Of a stretch of DNA of 64,000 nt, positions 30,684 through 40,480 are shown piece after piece. Origin of the DNA: Skeletonema tropicum. Lineage: Eukaryota > Bacillariophyta > Thalassiosirophyceae > Thalassiosirales > Thalassiosiraceae. The first letter of the stretch is position 1, and every line of letters starts with the position of its first letter. The stretch covers positions 3,410,001-3,474,000 of the forward strand of contig CM074130.1 in NCBI GenBank assembly GCA_037178625.1, written 5' to 3'. The notes below the pieces were generated by a model. That model saw only the letters and a program-made list of their open reading frames with translations. It ran no database searches and was not told where the DNA came from. A program made the translations under genes and the position numbers.

Positions 30684-30836
30684 AGACCCCCCCTCCAAAT
30701 CACAGCCTAGCCAAAATTTTTAGACCCCCCTCCTTGTTTCTACTAGTAGTTACTAGGGAATTAGTGTTATTCCGAAAGTCAGACCCCCCTAGAGCAGACT
30801 AGCCAAAATTTTTAGACCCCCCGGGGGGTTTAGTTC
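30684..30836. repeat. Spaced 24-bp direct repeats ending in C-runs
   Basis: An exact 24-bp repeat (begins 'ctagccaaaattttt', ends in six C) occurs at 30707-30730 and 30799-30822. Two shorter 'agacccccc' words at 30686 and 30781 add to the set. The second long copy runs into six G, forming a C6G6 palindrome. This lies about 200 bp upstream of the Prp22 start, right beside the foldback. It may be part of the same element or a duplicated upstream block. Confidence 0.8.
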
Positions 30837-31020
30837 GCGGCACCTCCCTGTAAATGGAGTTGATGGCCTGCCCACGAACGACCCACGCACAAGCACCACA
30901 GAGTCCGCTCACAGCGTTACAGCGTGTTACAATGGTAACACCTGCATTTCCATCAGATTGCTCTCCGTATCTCCCCTCATTTTTATTGATCACACGTTAC
31001 CCCAGCCATAATAGACAGCA

Positions 31021-34000
31021 ATGTCGTCCCCAAAGGAGAAGAAGAGCAAGAAGAAAGGCGGCGACAGCAACGAAGCGCCTCTGTCAGCCGTGGAGAGGTT
31101 GCAAGCGTTAAATCTCGTCTCACGCGTCGCGTCAGAATGGAACAATCATCTTGGAATATCGGACCGAACGCTTGCCGAGTTCGTCATCAATCTAGCGGAG
31201 AGGCGCATCAAAACATTCCTAAAGGAGAATTTTGCTAAAGAAGGAGGATCGCTGTATAAACTATCGGTAGCATCCGATGATGGTAAAGTCCGCGTGGGTC
31301 TCATATCCTCTGCCATTGAACGTGATGATGAAACAGTACAGGCATTCAAAAACGATTTATCATCCAACGGGGCTGGTGATTCTATCCCCCTTACATTTGC
31401 AGCGAGAATTATACACACTGTTTGTGAAATGAGTCCACGGATGGAACGCCTAATTAAGAAAATGGAAGATAAGAAAAACAAAAAGAGAAATAAGCAATTG
31501 CAACAACGAGATGATCAAAGCAACACCGTCATGTCGGCTGTTGCACCATCGCATAGAAAGGCAGAAATGGAAGCACAATTTCCAGGGTTGGCCGGGAAAA
31601 ATTTAACAGGATCTGTACCCCTAGAAGAGGGATTTCATGAACACGGTAAAAATGATATAGATTTGAGCAATGTCCATCAGAGATCGAGAAATAAGAAGCG
31701 TCAATGGGATAATAATGGCGATGAGCCAGAACAACAACAACTTCCAGGAGAAACTGGGAAGCGATCCAAGTCTAACTTACCTGCGTGGATGACACAAAAC
31801 AATTCAGAAGCTAGAGATACAAATGGTCCCAGATCAAAGTCGAATCTACCTGCGTGGATGACACGTGAACAACAAGCTGGTGATGCAAAAAGTAATGGTT
31901 TAGAATTGTATGGAATTTACAAGGGCATCGTGGAACGAGTTCTCGACTTTGGTGTGGTTGTCGAATTGGAAACATCGACGGGGGAGAAATTTTCGGGCAT
32001 GGTTCACTTGGCTCACGTATCGAAAGTTCGTGTTGATAAACCAAGAGACGCTGGTATTAGGCAGGGACAAAGAATATATGTGAAACTCATTTCGATTGGT
32101 CAACGCGGTGCCGCTGGAGGTGCCGGTGAGGGTGGACTAATGTTGAGCATTAAGGATGTCGACCAAAGTACTGGGAAAGATCTCATGCCTCATCGATCAT
32201 CTGCTTCTGCCGGTGTGAGTGCACAGTCATCGAATAACATTAATGATGTTACTTCGAATATTGCAGCATCGGCATCTGCAGCAGTTGTTCATCCTGGTCT
32301 GGACGTAGCCAACTTGAAACGTCAGCAAGAAGAGGAAGAGGCTGAGAATATGACGTATCGCCAAATGCAAGGATTGCAAGACGCCGACAGTAAATATATG
32401 AACCCAACAATGAGGGCAGCCGCTTCAGCGGGTGATCAAGGCTACAGCAGTGGCGGGATGAGACGACAGAAGCAACTTACTGAGCAGGAATTATTTGAAG
32501 CGCAACAATTGATACGTTCAGGAGTTTTACCCGTAGAACAATATCCTACATTTGACAATGAGGGTGGAATGGGAATGCTGGCACAAGAAAAAACAGAAGA
32601 AGAGACCGAAGTAGAGTTGGCTGATTTTGAGCCATCGTTTTTGCGTGGCCAGACACGCCGTTCTGGAAGAGACCTGGAACCCATCCGTATTGTTAAGAAT
32701 CCTGATGGATCATTGCAACGTGCTGCTATGCAACAAGGTACACTGGCGAAAGAACGTCGTGAGCTTCGCCAGGCCCAAGCGAATCAATTGGTGGATTCGA
32801 TCCCAAAAGATCTCAATCGTCCTTGGGAAGACCCTCTTCCAGAAGCAGGAGAACGTCATTTTGCACAGGAGCTTCGAAGTATTAATATGAGTGCCTTTGA
32901 TGGAGCACCTGAGTGGAAGCAGAAAGCTGAAAGTAAAACACTATCGTTTGGTATCATATCCAACAAATCTATCAAGGAGCAAAGAGAAGGGTTGCCAATA
33001 TACAGGTTGAAACCAGAATTGATGCGTGCCTTTGTGGAGAATCAAGTTCTTGTGGTGATTGGTGAGACTGGCTCTGGCAAAACAACGCAGATGACGCAAT
33101 ATCTACATGAATTAGGGATCACAAAGAATGGTGTGATTGGCTGTACTCAGCCTAGACGTGTAGCTGCAGTGTCAGTAGCGAAGCGTGTATCTGAAGAGTT
33201 TGGATGTACTCTCGGTGAAGAGGTTGGGTACAATATCCGTTTCGATGACTGTACCTCACAAGCTACGATCATTAAATACATGACTGATGGTATGTTGATG
33301 AGAGAGTACCTGAATGATAACGATCTCAAACGATACAGTGCGTTAATGCTGGACGAGGCACACGAACGCACAATTCACACGGACGTCTTGTTTGGTCTGT
33401 TGAAGGACCTATGTCGACGCAGACCTGATCTGAAGCTCATTGTCACATCAGCAACCCTCGATGCTGAGAAGTTTTCCGGCTATTTCTTCGATAGTCCCAT
33501 CTTCACCATTCCAGGACGGACCTTTCCAGTCGAAATTATGTATACAAAAGAGCCTGAAAGTGACTACATGGATGCATCCTTGATCACTATTATGCAAATA
33601 CATCTTTCCGAGCCCGCCGGAGACATTCTTTTGTTTCTCACTGGACAGGAAGAGATTGATACAGCGTGTGAGACGCTTTACAGTCGCATGCAAGCACTCG
33701 GGGATTTAGCCCCAGAACTGATTATCCTTCCCGTATACTCATCTCTTCCATCTGAAATGCAATCTCGCATCTTTGAGCCGGCTCCTCCTGGTGCTAGAAA
33801 GTGTATAGTTGCGACAAACATTGCTGAGGCGTCATTAACCATTGATGGAATTTATTATGTCGTGGATCCAGGATTTTCTAAACAGAAAGCTTTCAATGCA
33901 AAGCTGGGTATGGACTCGCTTGTTGTCACTCCAATTTCGCAAGCGAGTGCTAGGCAACGTGCAGGTCGAGCAGGAAGGACAGGGCCGGGCAAATGCTACC

Positions 34001-34956
34001 GTCTGTATACAGAGATGGCATACAAGAACGAGATGCTGCCAACCAACATTCCTGAAATCCAAAGGACCAATCTTGGAAATGTTGTATTGCAACTCAAGGC
34101 TATGGGAATTAATGATCTATTGGGTTTTGACTTTATGGATCCACCCCCAGTCGCTACTTTGGTTGGTGCAATGGAATCCCTGAATGCACTAGGAGCGCTC
34201 GACGATGAAGGCCTGCTAACAAGACTTGGGCGTAAGATGGCAGAGTTTCCGCTGGAGCCCAACCTTTCCAAGATGTTGCTACTCTCAGTTGATCTTGGTT
34301 GCTCGGATGAAGTCCTAACTATCACATCTCTTTTGAGCGTGGACAATCCTTTCTATCGGCCAAGAGATAAGCAGGGCCAAGCAGATATGAAGAAAGCCAA
34401 GTTTCACCAGGCTGAAGGAGACCATTTGACTTTACTTGCTGTGTACAAGGGATGGGAGGCATCAAAATTTTCAAACCCGTGGTGCTTTGAAAACTTCATT
34501 CAAGCACGAAGCATGAAGCGTGCCCAGGACGTCCGCAAGCAACTCGTGACCATCATGGACCGCTATAAGCTGGATATACTAAGTTCTGGAAAGAACTACA
34601 AGAAGATTTGCATGGCAATTACTGCTGGATTCTTCACCAATGCAGCAAAGAAACATCCACAAGAAGGATACCTGACGTTGGTAGATCAGAACCCTGTTTA
34701 CATCCATCCAAGTTCATCAGTATTCAATAAAAATCCTGAGTGGGTAATTTATCACGAGTTGGTGTTAACAACGAAAGAGTACATGAGAAACATCATGGTG
34801 ATTGATGCTAAGTGGTTGATTGAGTTGGCACCATCATTCTACAAGAAGGCAGATCCGAATAGGATGACCAAAGCAAAGAGAATGGAGAAGATTGAGCCCT
34901 TGTTTGACCGATTCAATCCAAAAGACTCCTGGCGTTTGTCAAGGAGGAAGGGTTAA
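31021..34956 (+). CDS. PRP22: Spliceosomal DEAH-box helicase Prp22/DHX8
   Basis: 1311 residues in one exon. The family's N-terminal helical domain is followed by an S1 RNA-binding domain (about 297-390: [20 protein letters not shown]...GMVHLAHVS), which distinguishes Prp22 from other DEAH helicases. The motor shows GETGSGKT (681-688), DEAH (778-781), SAT, and [19 protein letters not shown], then winged-helix, ratchet and OB regions. Prp22 acts at the second splicing step and releases mRNA from the spliceosome. Before the S1 domain the 11-residue segment [11 protein letters not shown] occurs twice (248-258 and 271-281). Start ATG at 31021. Confidence 0.95.
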   Translation: MSSPKEKKSKKKGGDSNEAPLSAVERLQALNLVSRVASEWNNHLGISDRTLAEFVINLAERRIKTFLKENFAKEGGSLYKLSVASDDGKVRVGLISSAIERDDETVQAFKNDLSSNGAGDSIPLTFAARIIHTVCEMSPRMERLIKKMEDKKNKKRNKQLQQRDDQSNTVMSAVAPSHRKAEMEAQFPGLAGKNLTGSVPLEEGFHEHGKNDIDLSNVHQRSRNKKRQWDNNGDEPEQQQLPGETGKRSKSNLPAWMTQNNSEARDTNGPRSKSNLPAWMTREQQAGDAKSNGLELYGIYKGIVERVLDFGVVVELETSTGEKFSGMVHLAHVSKVRVDKPRDAGIRQGQRIYVKLISIGQRGAAGGAGEGGLMLSIKDVDQSTGKDLMPHRSSASAGVSAQSSNNINDVTSNIAASASAAVVHPGLDVANLKRQQEEEEAENMTYRQMQGLQDADSKYMNPTMRAAASAGDQGYSSGGMRRQKQLTEQELFEAQQLIRSGVLPVEQYPTFDNEGGMGMLAQEKTEEETEVELADFEPSFLRGQTRRSGRDLEPIRIVKNPDGSLQRAAMQQGTLAKERRELRQAQANQLVDSIPKDLNRPWEDPLPEAGERHFAQELRSINMSAFDGAPEWKQKAESKTLSFGIISNKSIKEQREGLPIYRLKPELMRAFVENQVLVVIGETGSGKTTQMTQYLHELGITKNGVIGCTQPRRVAAVSVAKRVSEEFGCTLGEEVGYNIRFDDCTSQATIIKYMTDGMLMREYLNDNDLKRYSALMLDEAHERTIHTDVLFGLLKDLCRRRPDLKLIVTSATLDAEKFSGYFFDSPIFTIPGRTFPVEIMYTKEPESDYMDASLITIMQIHLSEPAGDILLFLTGQEEIDTACETLYSRMQALGDLAPELIILPVYSSLPSEMQSRIFEPAPPGARKCIVATNIAEASLTIDGIYYVVDPGFSKQKAFNAKLGMDSLVVTPISQASARQRAGRAGRTGPGKCYRLYTEMAYKNEMLPTNIPEIQRTNLGNVVLQLKAMGINDLLGFDFMDPPPVATLVGAMESLNALGALDDEGLLTRLGRKMAEFPLEPNLSKMLLLSVDLGCSDEVLTITSLLSVDNPFYRPRDKQGQADMKKAKFHQAEGDHLTLLAVYKGWEASKFSNPWCFENFIQARSMKRAQDVRKQLVTIMDRYKLDILSSGKNYKKICMAITAGFFTNAAKKHPQEGYLTLVDQNPVYIHPSSSVFNKNPEWVIYHELVLTTKEYMRNIMVIDAKWLIELAPSFYKKADPNRMTKAKRMEKIEPLFDRFNPKDSWRLSRRKG

Positions 34957-35023
34957 TATAAATGACTTCATTTCCATAATATTCAAATTAGTAGTTCGTT
35001 CTTTTAAGAAAAGCTCATTGGAC

Positions 35024-35785
35024 CTACTCTCTTCTCCAAAAGAAAACAACTTTTTTCCAAAGCGGTCTCTTCTTCACTTCCTTTCCACTACTCTCTTCAA
35101 ACCCGGCAGCCCTGGCCATTTCCCTCTCCTCGTCCTCATTTGCAGATGCCACAATTTCATCTTCTACACCCTCGGCCTTAAGCCTAGCTGCTGTTGTATG
35201 CTCCAATTCAGCCAATTCTCGTGCTTCTCCCCTTGCAACTCGCTCATCCTCAAGTTTACGTTCCTCTTCCGATCGTCCTTCATTGGCTTCCTTGAGAAAC
35301 TCTTCAAATCCAGGATTCACCTTTGCCTCGCCATCCTCCCCTTCACTTCCATCTCCCATGAAGAATTGTTTGGCATTCTCTTCGCCACCCACAGACGACA
35401 ATGAGTAGTAAAAGATATAGGACACAAATGCCAAAAGACCAGAAGCCATGGCGTAATTGCTCAATTTCTGCTCTTTTGTGATCGAGGCAATAGCTTCAGT
35501 ACCAGCCGTGCGTCCCTCAATCGTCGTAGCAGAGAATACCATTTCATTTGCAATCGCGTGTGGATCTGCAGTAGTATATTTGCCTGGTTCGGATGATGCA
35601 GTTTGTTTACGATGTTGTGCGGCAGAAGAACGCTTTTGACTCGTTGGTGCGGTGTTGCTTCGTATACGCCTCAGACCGCTGCCTTTGACGGCGTCGTTTT
35701 TAGTGGAAAATTGACGATATAGTGAGGCATTCTTCTGTATCAGTAGGTGGCGAGTACGCCGTGAGATGATGGAGGCTGTCAGCAT
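35024..35785 (-). CDS. Mitochondrial single-span membrane protein (possibly COA3-like)
   Basis: 253 residues. The N-terminus MLTASIISRRTRHLLIQKNA...RQFSTKND is a strong mitochondrial presequence (basic, Ser/Thr-rich, RQFS cleavage-like site). One membrane segment lies near 115-133 (YAMASGLLAFVSYIFYYSL), preceded by ITKEQKLSN. The rest is an acidic/basic helical tail. The layout, a charged helix then one span, recalls cytochrome-c-oxidase assembly factor COA3, but similarity is weak and this is inference. It converges on Prp22 with 67 bp between stops. Confidence 0.55.
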   Translation of the reverse strand: MLTASIISRRTRHLLIQKNASLYRQFSTKNDAVKGSGLRRIRSNTAPTSQKRSSAAQHRKQTASSEPGKYTTADPHAIANEMVFSATTIEGRTAGTEAIASITKEQKLSNYAMASGLLAFVSYIFYYSLSSVGGEENAKQFFMGDGSEGEDGEAKVNPGFEEFLKEANEGRSEEERKLEDERVARGEARELAELEHTTAARLKAEGVEDEIVASANEDEEREMARAAGFEESSGKEVKKRPLWKKVVFFWRRE

Positions 35786-36014
35786 GGTTTAATTTCTGTG
35801 TATGATAATGCAATGCAACCAATGATATGAGCAGAAATGCATTGCAATGATTCATCGCCATGCATCGCCCATCGCCGGCGCAGCGGATTCTTTCTTCCCG
35901 CCAAAAAGCAGGCTCCGCCACCACGAAAAAATGCAAAATCAAAATTCGAAATCGACAGCCGACATTGTTCATGTTGTGGAGAAGTCCCACGCTCTACCAC
36001 AACAGATACTAACC

Positions 36015-37496
36015 ATGCCAATAACACCTACGGCATTGCGGCCAACCGTGATTCTCGCAGCCTCATCCACTGGAAAGAGAGCTGCGGCAGCTGCGGCATC
36101 ATCTTCATCAGCGTGCGGTACTAACAACTCTGCAACCAGCAACCAACCAGTATCTCCGGTATGTTCGGCGCCTCTCATAAACAATTTATCTGGAGAGCAT
36201 CGACGACACTTCTCTTCGGTAGTAGGCAGCGGTCAACAACAGCAGCAGCAGCGGCTATATCGTCAAATTAACAACAACTTTAGAAGCAATGCTGGCAACA
36301 GCAGCAATGCGCCACACACATCATCCTCTAGCACTGCAGCTCGTCGTGCATTCTCATCCTCCTCCAAGCGAGATTTCTATGATGTCCTTAATGTAGGCCG
36401 AGGAGCTGACAAGGGCGAGATCAAAAAGGCCTATTTCAAACTGGCCAAGAAGTATCACCCCGATACCAATAAAGATGACAAGACTGCCGCTGACAAATTC
36501 AAAGAGGCCACGGAAGCATATGAGGTTCTCTCGGATGACAAACAACGTCAATTGTATGATGCATACGGTCATGCAGGCGTGGATCCCAATGCTGGTTTTG
36601 GAGGTGGACCTGGTGGTGGTGGCAATCCATTTGAAGGCTTTGGAGGATTCAGTGGCTTTTCGGGTGGTGATGGCTCCTTCCACTACAGCTCCTCAGGTCA
36701 AGAGATTGATCCAGAGGAGTTGTTCGAGGCATTCTTTGGTGCAGGAACCAGACGTCGAAATCGCGGCCCACGAAAAGGATCGGATCTTCAAATGCACGTC
36801 CGTTTGACGTTTGAGGAGGCTGTCAAGGGAGCCAAGAAGGATTTGCATTTGAGGTACCAGATACACAACAAGAAGAAAAATACTATGGAAGTGAAGGAAC
36901 GAGATGTGGAGGTGGATGTCCCCGCAGGTATCGATAACGGTATGAACTTGAGACTCACTGGCCAAGGAGCTGAAGGTGATCCAGGTGCACCAAGAGGAAA
37001 TCTGATTGTTCAGGTGCTTGTAGATACTGACAATTACTTCCATAGAGATGGTGTTGATGTGCATACCGAGTGTCCGATTAGTATGACACAAGCTGTGCTC
37101 GGAGGAACGGTGGATGTGCGCACCTTGACAGGCACTGTAGAGATGAAGATTCCGAAAGGAACACAGGTAGATTCCAAGTTGATGCTTCGGGGTAAGGGTA
37201 TTCCCCACTTGCATTCAGAGGGAAGGAAGGGAAATCACATTGTGCATCTTCAGATTGAAATTCCAAAGAAGGTATCGAAACGACAAGAAGAATTGTTGAG
37301 AGAATTTGATGAGGAAATGAAGCATAGTGGAGGAGGTATATATGGACGACTTGCAAAGGCAGCTGGCTCAGCATTTGAGACCATCTTTGGACATGGCGAT
37401 GAGAAGAAGACTGACAAGGAGGAGAAGAGTAATCAAGAAGATAAGGGTAATGATTCGGATGATGACGTAGAGGAGAAGAAACAGCAAACAGCTTAA
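36015..37496 (+). CDS. Mitochondrial DnaJ (Mdj1-like) lacking the zinc-finger domain
   Basis: 493 residues from the ATG at 36015. An earlier in-frame ATG at 35847 would add 56 residues of leader-like sequence and leave only 61 bp to the divergent neighbour. The Ala/Ser-rich N-terminus looks like a mitochondrial presequence. The J-domain carries HPD (148-150), then a G/F-rich linker. The C-terminal substrate domains read directly from [19 protein letters not shown] to [21 protein letters not shown] and RGKGIP, as in type I DnaJ. The four CxxCxGxG zinc repeats expected between them are absent, replaced by about 15 charged residues. The tail is acidic. It should stimulate a matrix Hsp70. Confidence 0.83.
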   Translation: MPITPTALRPTVILAASSTGKRAAAAAASSSSACGTNNSATSNQPVSPVCSAPLINNLSGEHRRHFSSVVGSGQQQQQQRLYRQINNNFRSNAGNSSNAPHTSSSSTAARRAFSSSSKRDFYDVLNVGRGADKGEIKKAYFKLAKKYHPDTNKDDKTAADKFKEATEAYEVLSDDKQRQLYDAYGHAGVDPNAGFGGGPGGGGNPFEGFGGFSGFSGGDGSFHYSSSGQEIDPEELFEAFFGAGTRRRNRGPRKGSDLQMHVRLTFEEAVKGAKKDLHLRYQIHNKKKNTMEVKERDVEVDVPAGIDNGMNLRLTGQGAEGDPGAPRGNLIVQVLVDTDNYFHRDGVDVHTECPISMTQAVLGGTVDVRTLTGTVEMKIPKGTQVDSKLMLRGKGIPHLHSEGRKGNHIVHLQIEIPKKVSKRQEELLREFDEEMKHSGGGIYGRLAKAAGSAFETIFGHGDEKKTDKEEKSNQEDKGNDSDDDVEEKKQQTA

Positions 37497-37782
37497 TGTT
37501 TAGGCACACAACATCTGTAAATAATACAAGTGATAAGCAAACGAGCATACTGTAGACATGTCGTCTCTTCACCTCACGCACAAGGAACTGATGATACAAC
37601 ATCAAAATATTTTGCGCTTGGATGGGGGTTTGGGTCCCATTTAGCAAGGACCTTCCACACGTCAGCGAAACTCATCAGCATCTTTATGATTTGACCATGT
37701 TGTTGTTGTTGTCAACTCTTTGCAGATTGTTCTCTCATAATATATCACTACGAACTGTCAATACAATACGAATACAACCACC

Positions 37783-38337
37783 ATGAAATCCTTTGTTACA
37801 GCCATCGCTCTACTCTTTAGTATTTCGTCCACAGCAGCGTTCTCTATCAACGGAGGAGAATCTGATCGTCGGTCTTTCTTGTCTAAAATTGCAACAATCC
37901 CAGCTGCAGCAGGAGTTGTTGTCGCAGCACCACAATCATCTTTGGCAGGACCCGAGATCATAACCTTGCCATCTGGAATTAAATATGCAGTTACTCAGCA
38001 ACCAAGCGACAAGAAACCGGTTGCACCGTTGAAGGGCGATATTGTAGGAATCGACTACACAGGATATCTTGCAAATGGACAAATCTTCGATGCCACTCAC
38101 TCATCAGGCAAACAAAATGCTCTTTTGTTCAAACTTGGTTCCGGATCCGTCATTCCAGGGCTTGATGAGATGGTCTCCCGAATGGTTGTTGGTCAAAAAG
38201 TACAGGCAATCATTCCTCCAGAATTAGCATACGGAGAGAAGGGAGTTTGTCTTGAAGACGGTGAATGTTTGATCAAGCCTGGGTCAACTCTTGTGTATGA
38301 TATCTTATTGAAGAGGAGCTCCATTCCTCCGCCATAA
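37783..38337 (+). CDS. Thylakoid-lumen FKBP-type peptidyl-prolyl isomerase
   Basis: 184 residues. A signal peptide ends at STAAFS (plastid motif). A twin-arginine segment follows (DRRSFLSKIATIPAAAGVVVAA...SLAG) that looks like a Tat-type lumen transfer signal. The FKBP domain spans about 60-180: DYTGYLANGQIFDAT, GSGSVIPGLDEMVSRMVVGQKVQAIIPPELAYG and STLVYDILL. An insertion GVCLEDGECLIKPG carries two cysteines, as in several lumenal FKBPs where they may form a disulfide. It should help fold photosystem subunits in the lumen. Confidence 0.88.
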   Translation: MKSFVTAIALLFSISSTAAFSINGGESDRRSFLSKIATIPAAAGVVVAAPQSSLAGPEIITLPSGIKYAVTQQPSDKKPVAPLKGDIVGIDYTGYLANGQIFDATHSSGKQNALLFKLGSGSVIPGLDEMVSRMVVGQKVQAIIPPELAYGEKGVCLEDGECLIKPGSTLVYDILLKRSSIPPP

Positions 38338-38514
38338 TCTGTTGAAGAATTCAGATGCATGACATCGTCAGTGTAACAGAAATATGATCAAGTCACGATA
38401 AAAACTAAAGATATTAGATGTTTATAATAACTTCTTTCCATATAGCCATAGTAGATCTTTCCTGTACCTAACGCTAATTATTATTCTTATCGAATAGATC
38501 CAATTCCTCAGGCT

Positions 38515-39192
38515 TCAAAACCTCATGCCATACCGCCCATAGCAAATACGAAAGAATGTCATCACAAGCGCTGTATACCAAACTTCACGGAATAAAAGCC
38601 ACCCACCAACAGCAGAATGGGTGATCAGCAAACTTGTTCCCAACTCCATTATTATCCTAATCGAAAAATAGTCTATCCAAATTTGCAATGTCTTCTTCGC
38701 GGCAGTTTCGTCATCTGCCACAGACGAGGATGAATAGCCTCTATTCCACAGTGCACTTAGTACCCATGATATGCTCATTTTACTATCTCTCACTACTACA
38801 CCCAACAACGTTACAGGCATTGTCACCGGTTGACTAAATCCACCACTGAGCCAAAATGATGGTTCACTTACTTCATTGGCAATTTGCAGTAAGAAGTTGA
38901 TGACAAGGATGAAAAGTAAATCACCAGCTAGTAGTTGAGAGTCGGGTATTTCTAATAACGAATCTAGAAACCCTTGGAATTTATTGTTCTTGTCTGACCT
39001 CCTTAGACCTTGTATCAATTTGTCAAACTCGTCATCACTGTCGTCATTCTTGGATAAGAGTGTTATTGTTGTTGCTGCTCTGTTTTTGTAAACGGTTGCT
39101 CCATGAAGTGACTTGTGCTGGCAGAATGCATCTGATGTGGTTGCAACACAAAACAGCGCAGCCAAAAAGAGTTCGTAATATAAGCAATTCAT
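38515..39192 (-). CDS. Plastid-targeted membrane protein, unknown
   Basis: 225 residues. The signal peptide ends near TTSDAF-CQ, a Phe-containing plastid motif. After a charged segment there are two or three hydrophobic stretches: LAGDLLFILVINFLLQIA (about 87-104), MPVTLLGVVV, and the final SIRIIMELGTSLLITHSAVGG...WYTALVMTFF region. No catalytic motif is visible and the family is not recognised. It faces the FKBP gene tail to tail with 177 bp between. Confidence 0.6.
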   Translation of the reverse strand: MNCLYYELFLAALFCVATTSDAFCQHKSLHGATVYKNRAATTITLLSKNDDSDDEFDKLIQGLRRSDKNNKFQGFLDSLLEIPDSQLLAGDLLFILVINFLLQIANEVSEPSFWLSGGFSQPVTMPVTLLGVVVRDSKMSISWVLSALWNRGYSSSSVADDETAAKKTLQIWIDYFSIRIIMELGTSLLITHSAVGGWLLFREVWYTALVMTFFRICYGRYGMRF

Positions 39193-39596
39193 GTTGCTTT
39201 CGTTACTCTATCTCCATCCACATATCAATTGATTGTCTTCGTAGTTTGCTCAAATAATGAAACTATTATTGTTCAGCGTGCCATAAGAATTCCTGCTCAT
39301 CTCATTGCTTGCTCATCAATCAAGCGATGATGTCGATGCAAAACCGCTGATCTGTTCGTTTGGCATGAAATAATTTCCTCCCGACCACCGATTTAATTTG
39401 AGCTTCGCCGCTTCGTTCCGCCGTCCGTTCCAATTTCCACTTCTTCATCAGCTTCCACTCACCTCATTCTATCTTCCGCCGATGCATTTGCTTCCGTGTA
39501 CCTCTGCTCTCCAGTAGGCATTATTCTCGCGGCCTTGCTCTACGCTCTTCATTGTATCTCTTAACAATACTGTACAGAACATATCAACTCATCATC
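39193..39596. other. Divergent promoter, no gene seen
   Basis: Shared upstream region of the minus-strand plastid membrane protein and the plus-strand NFU gene, both plastid-targeted. No long coherent frame or repeat was noticed. Confidence 0.5.
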
Positions 39597-40295
39597 ATGA
39601 AGCTCTATGCATTAGCCGCAGCTCTGACTACAGCAGAAGCCTTCACCACCACATCATATCATCATCACAACGGCGCAGCGTGCTCAATACACTCACGATT
39701 TTCTACAACAAAGCTCGGCATGACGGATGAGATCATCTCTCCATTTGACAACAACTCGGAAGATGGCAGTGATGGAAGTGTATCCACTGCAACCTTCACA
39801 CCACTCCCCTCAGACGACGAACCATTAGACCTCACTTGGGAAAATGTCGACTTGGTTCTGGAAGAGATGCGTCCCTACCTAATTCAAGACGGAGGGAACG
39901 TTGCCATTAGCGAAATTGATGGCCCGATCGTCCGATTGGAATTGCAGGGTGCGTGTGGTACATGCCCCAGTTCGACACAAACAATGAAAATGGGACTGGA
40001 ACGTAAATTGTTGGAACGGATTCCAGAAATTCAAGAAGTGATTCAGGCCATGCCGGAGAGTCCCGACCTTAACGATGAACAAATCAATATTGTTTTGGAC
40101 TCAGTTCGACCATTCTTGCAAGTGGCTGGGGGAACGATTGATGTGGATAGTATTACTGGAGAGGGGGGTATTCAACCGACAATTACTTTGAAGATGGAGG
40201 GTAGTGCGGCGTCGTTGAATAGTGTCAAGCTTGAGATTGCTCAGAGGCTTCAACGGCACTTTATGATTTCTGGCTTGAGGGTTGAGTGGGCGTAA
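39597..40295 (+). CDS. NFU: Plastid NFU-type iron-sulfur cluster scaffold
   Basis: 232 residues from the ATG at 39597 (no ATG upstream in frame). The signal peptide ends at AEA-FTT. The NifU C-terminal domain (about 80-155) holds YLIQDGGNVAISEI and CGTCPSS, the CxxC that binds a transient 4Fe-4S cluster. A second, degenerate NFU domain follows (VRPFLQVAGGTIDVDSI...) without the CxxC. This two-domain layout is that of chloroplast NFU1-3, which supply clusters to photosystem I and other plastid proteins. Confidence 0.92.
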   Translation: MKLYALAAALTTAEAFTTTSYHHHNGAACSIHSRFSTTKLGMTDEIISPFDNNSEDGSDGSVSTATFTPLPSDDEPLDLTWENVDLVLEEMRPYLIQDGGNVAISEIDGPIVRLELQGACGTCPSSTQTMKMGLERKLLERIPEIQEVIQAMPESPDLNDEQINIVLDSVRPFLQVAGGTIDVDSITGEGGIQPTITLKMEGSAASLNSVKLEIAQRLQRHFMISGLRVEWA

Positions 40296-40480
40296 TCAAA
40301 CCCATGTTACAATAGGGTCAGAAGTGTCCAATTATTGCTGAACATATCTCATTGCAAGATGATGTGTAGGTGAACATTTTTCTTCTCTTGTGTTGATCCT
40401 ACATACACATCTATACTTTAGTGATAAATTTGAACAGTGTATACAACTATGGTTTGTTATAAATTTTGTTACAGCAATGC

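Noticed and set aside
30453..30703. Two minus-strand reading frames through the foldback
   Set aside because: They merely translate the 11-bp repeats (CGHVAVMLRS...) and have no independent support.
35847..36014. 56-residue extension of the DnaJ
   Set aside because: It has an ATG, but the segment looks like translated leader and would leave only 61 bp to the divergent gene; not excluded.
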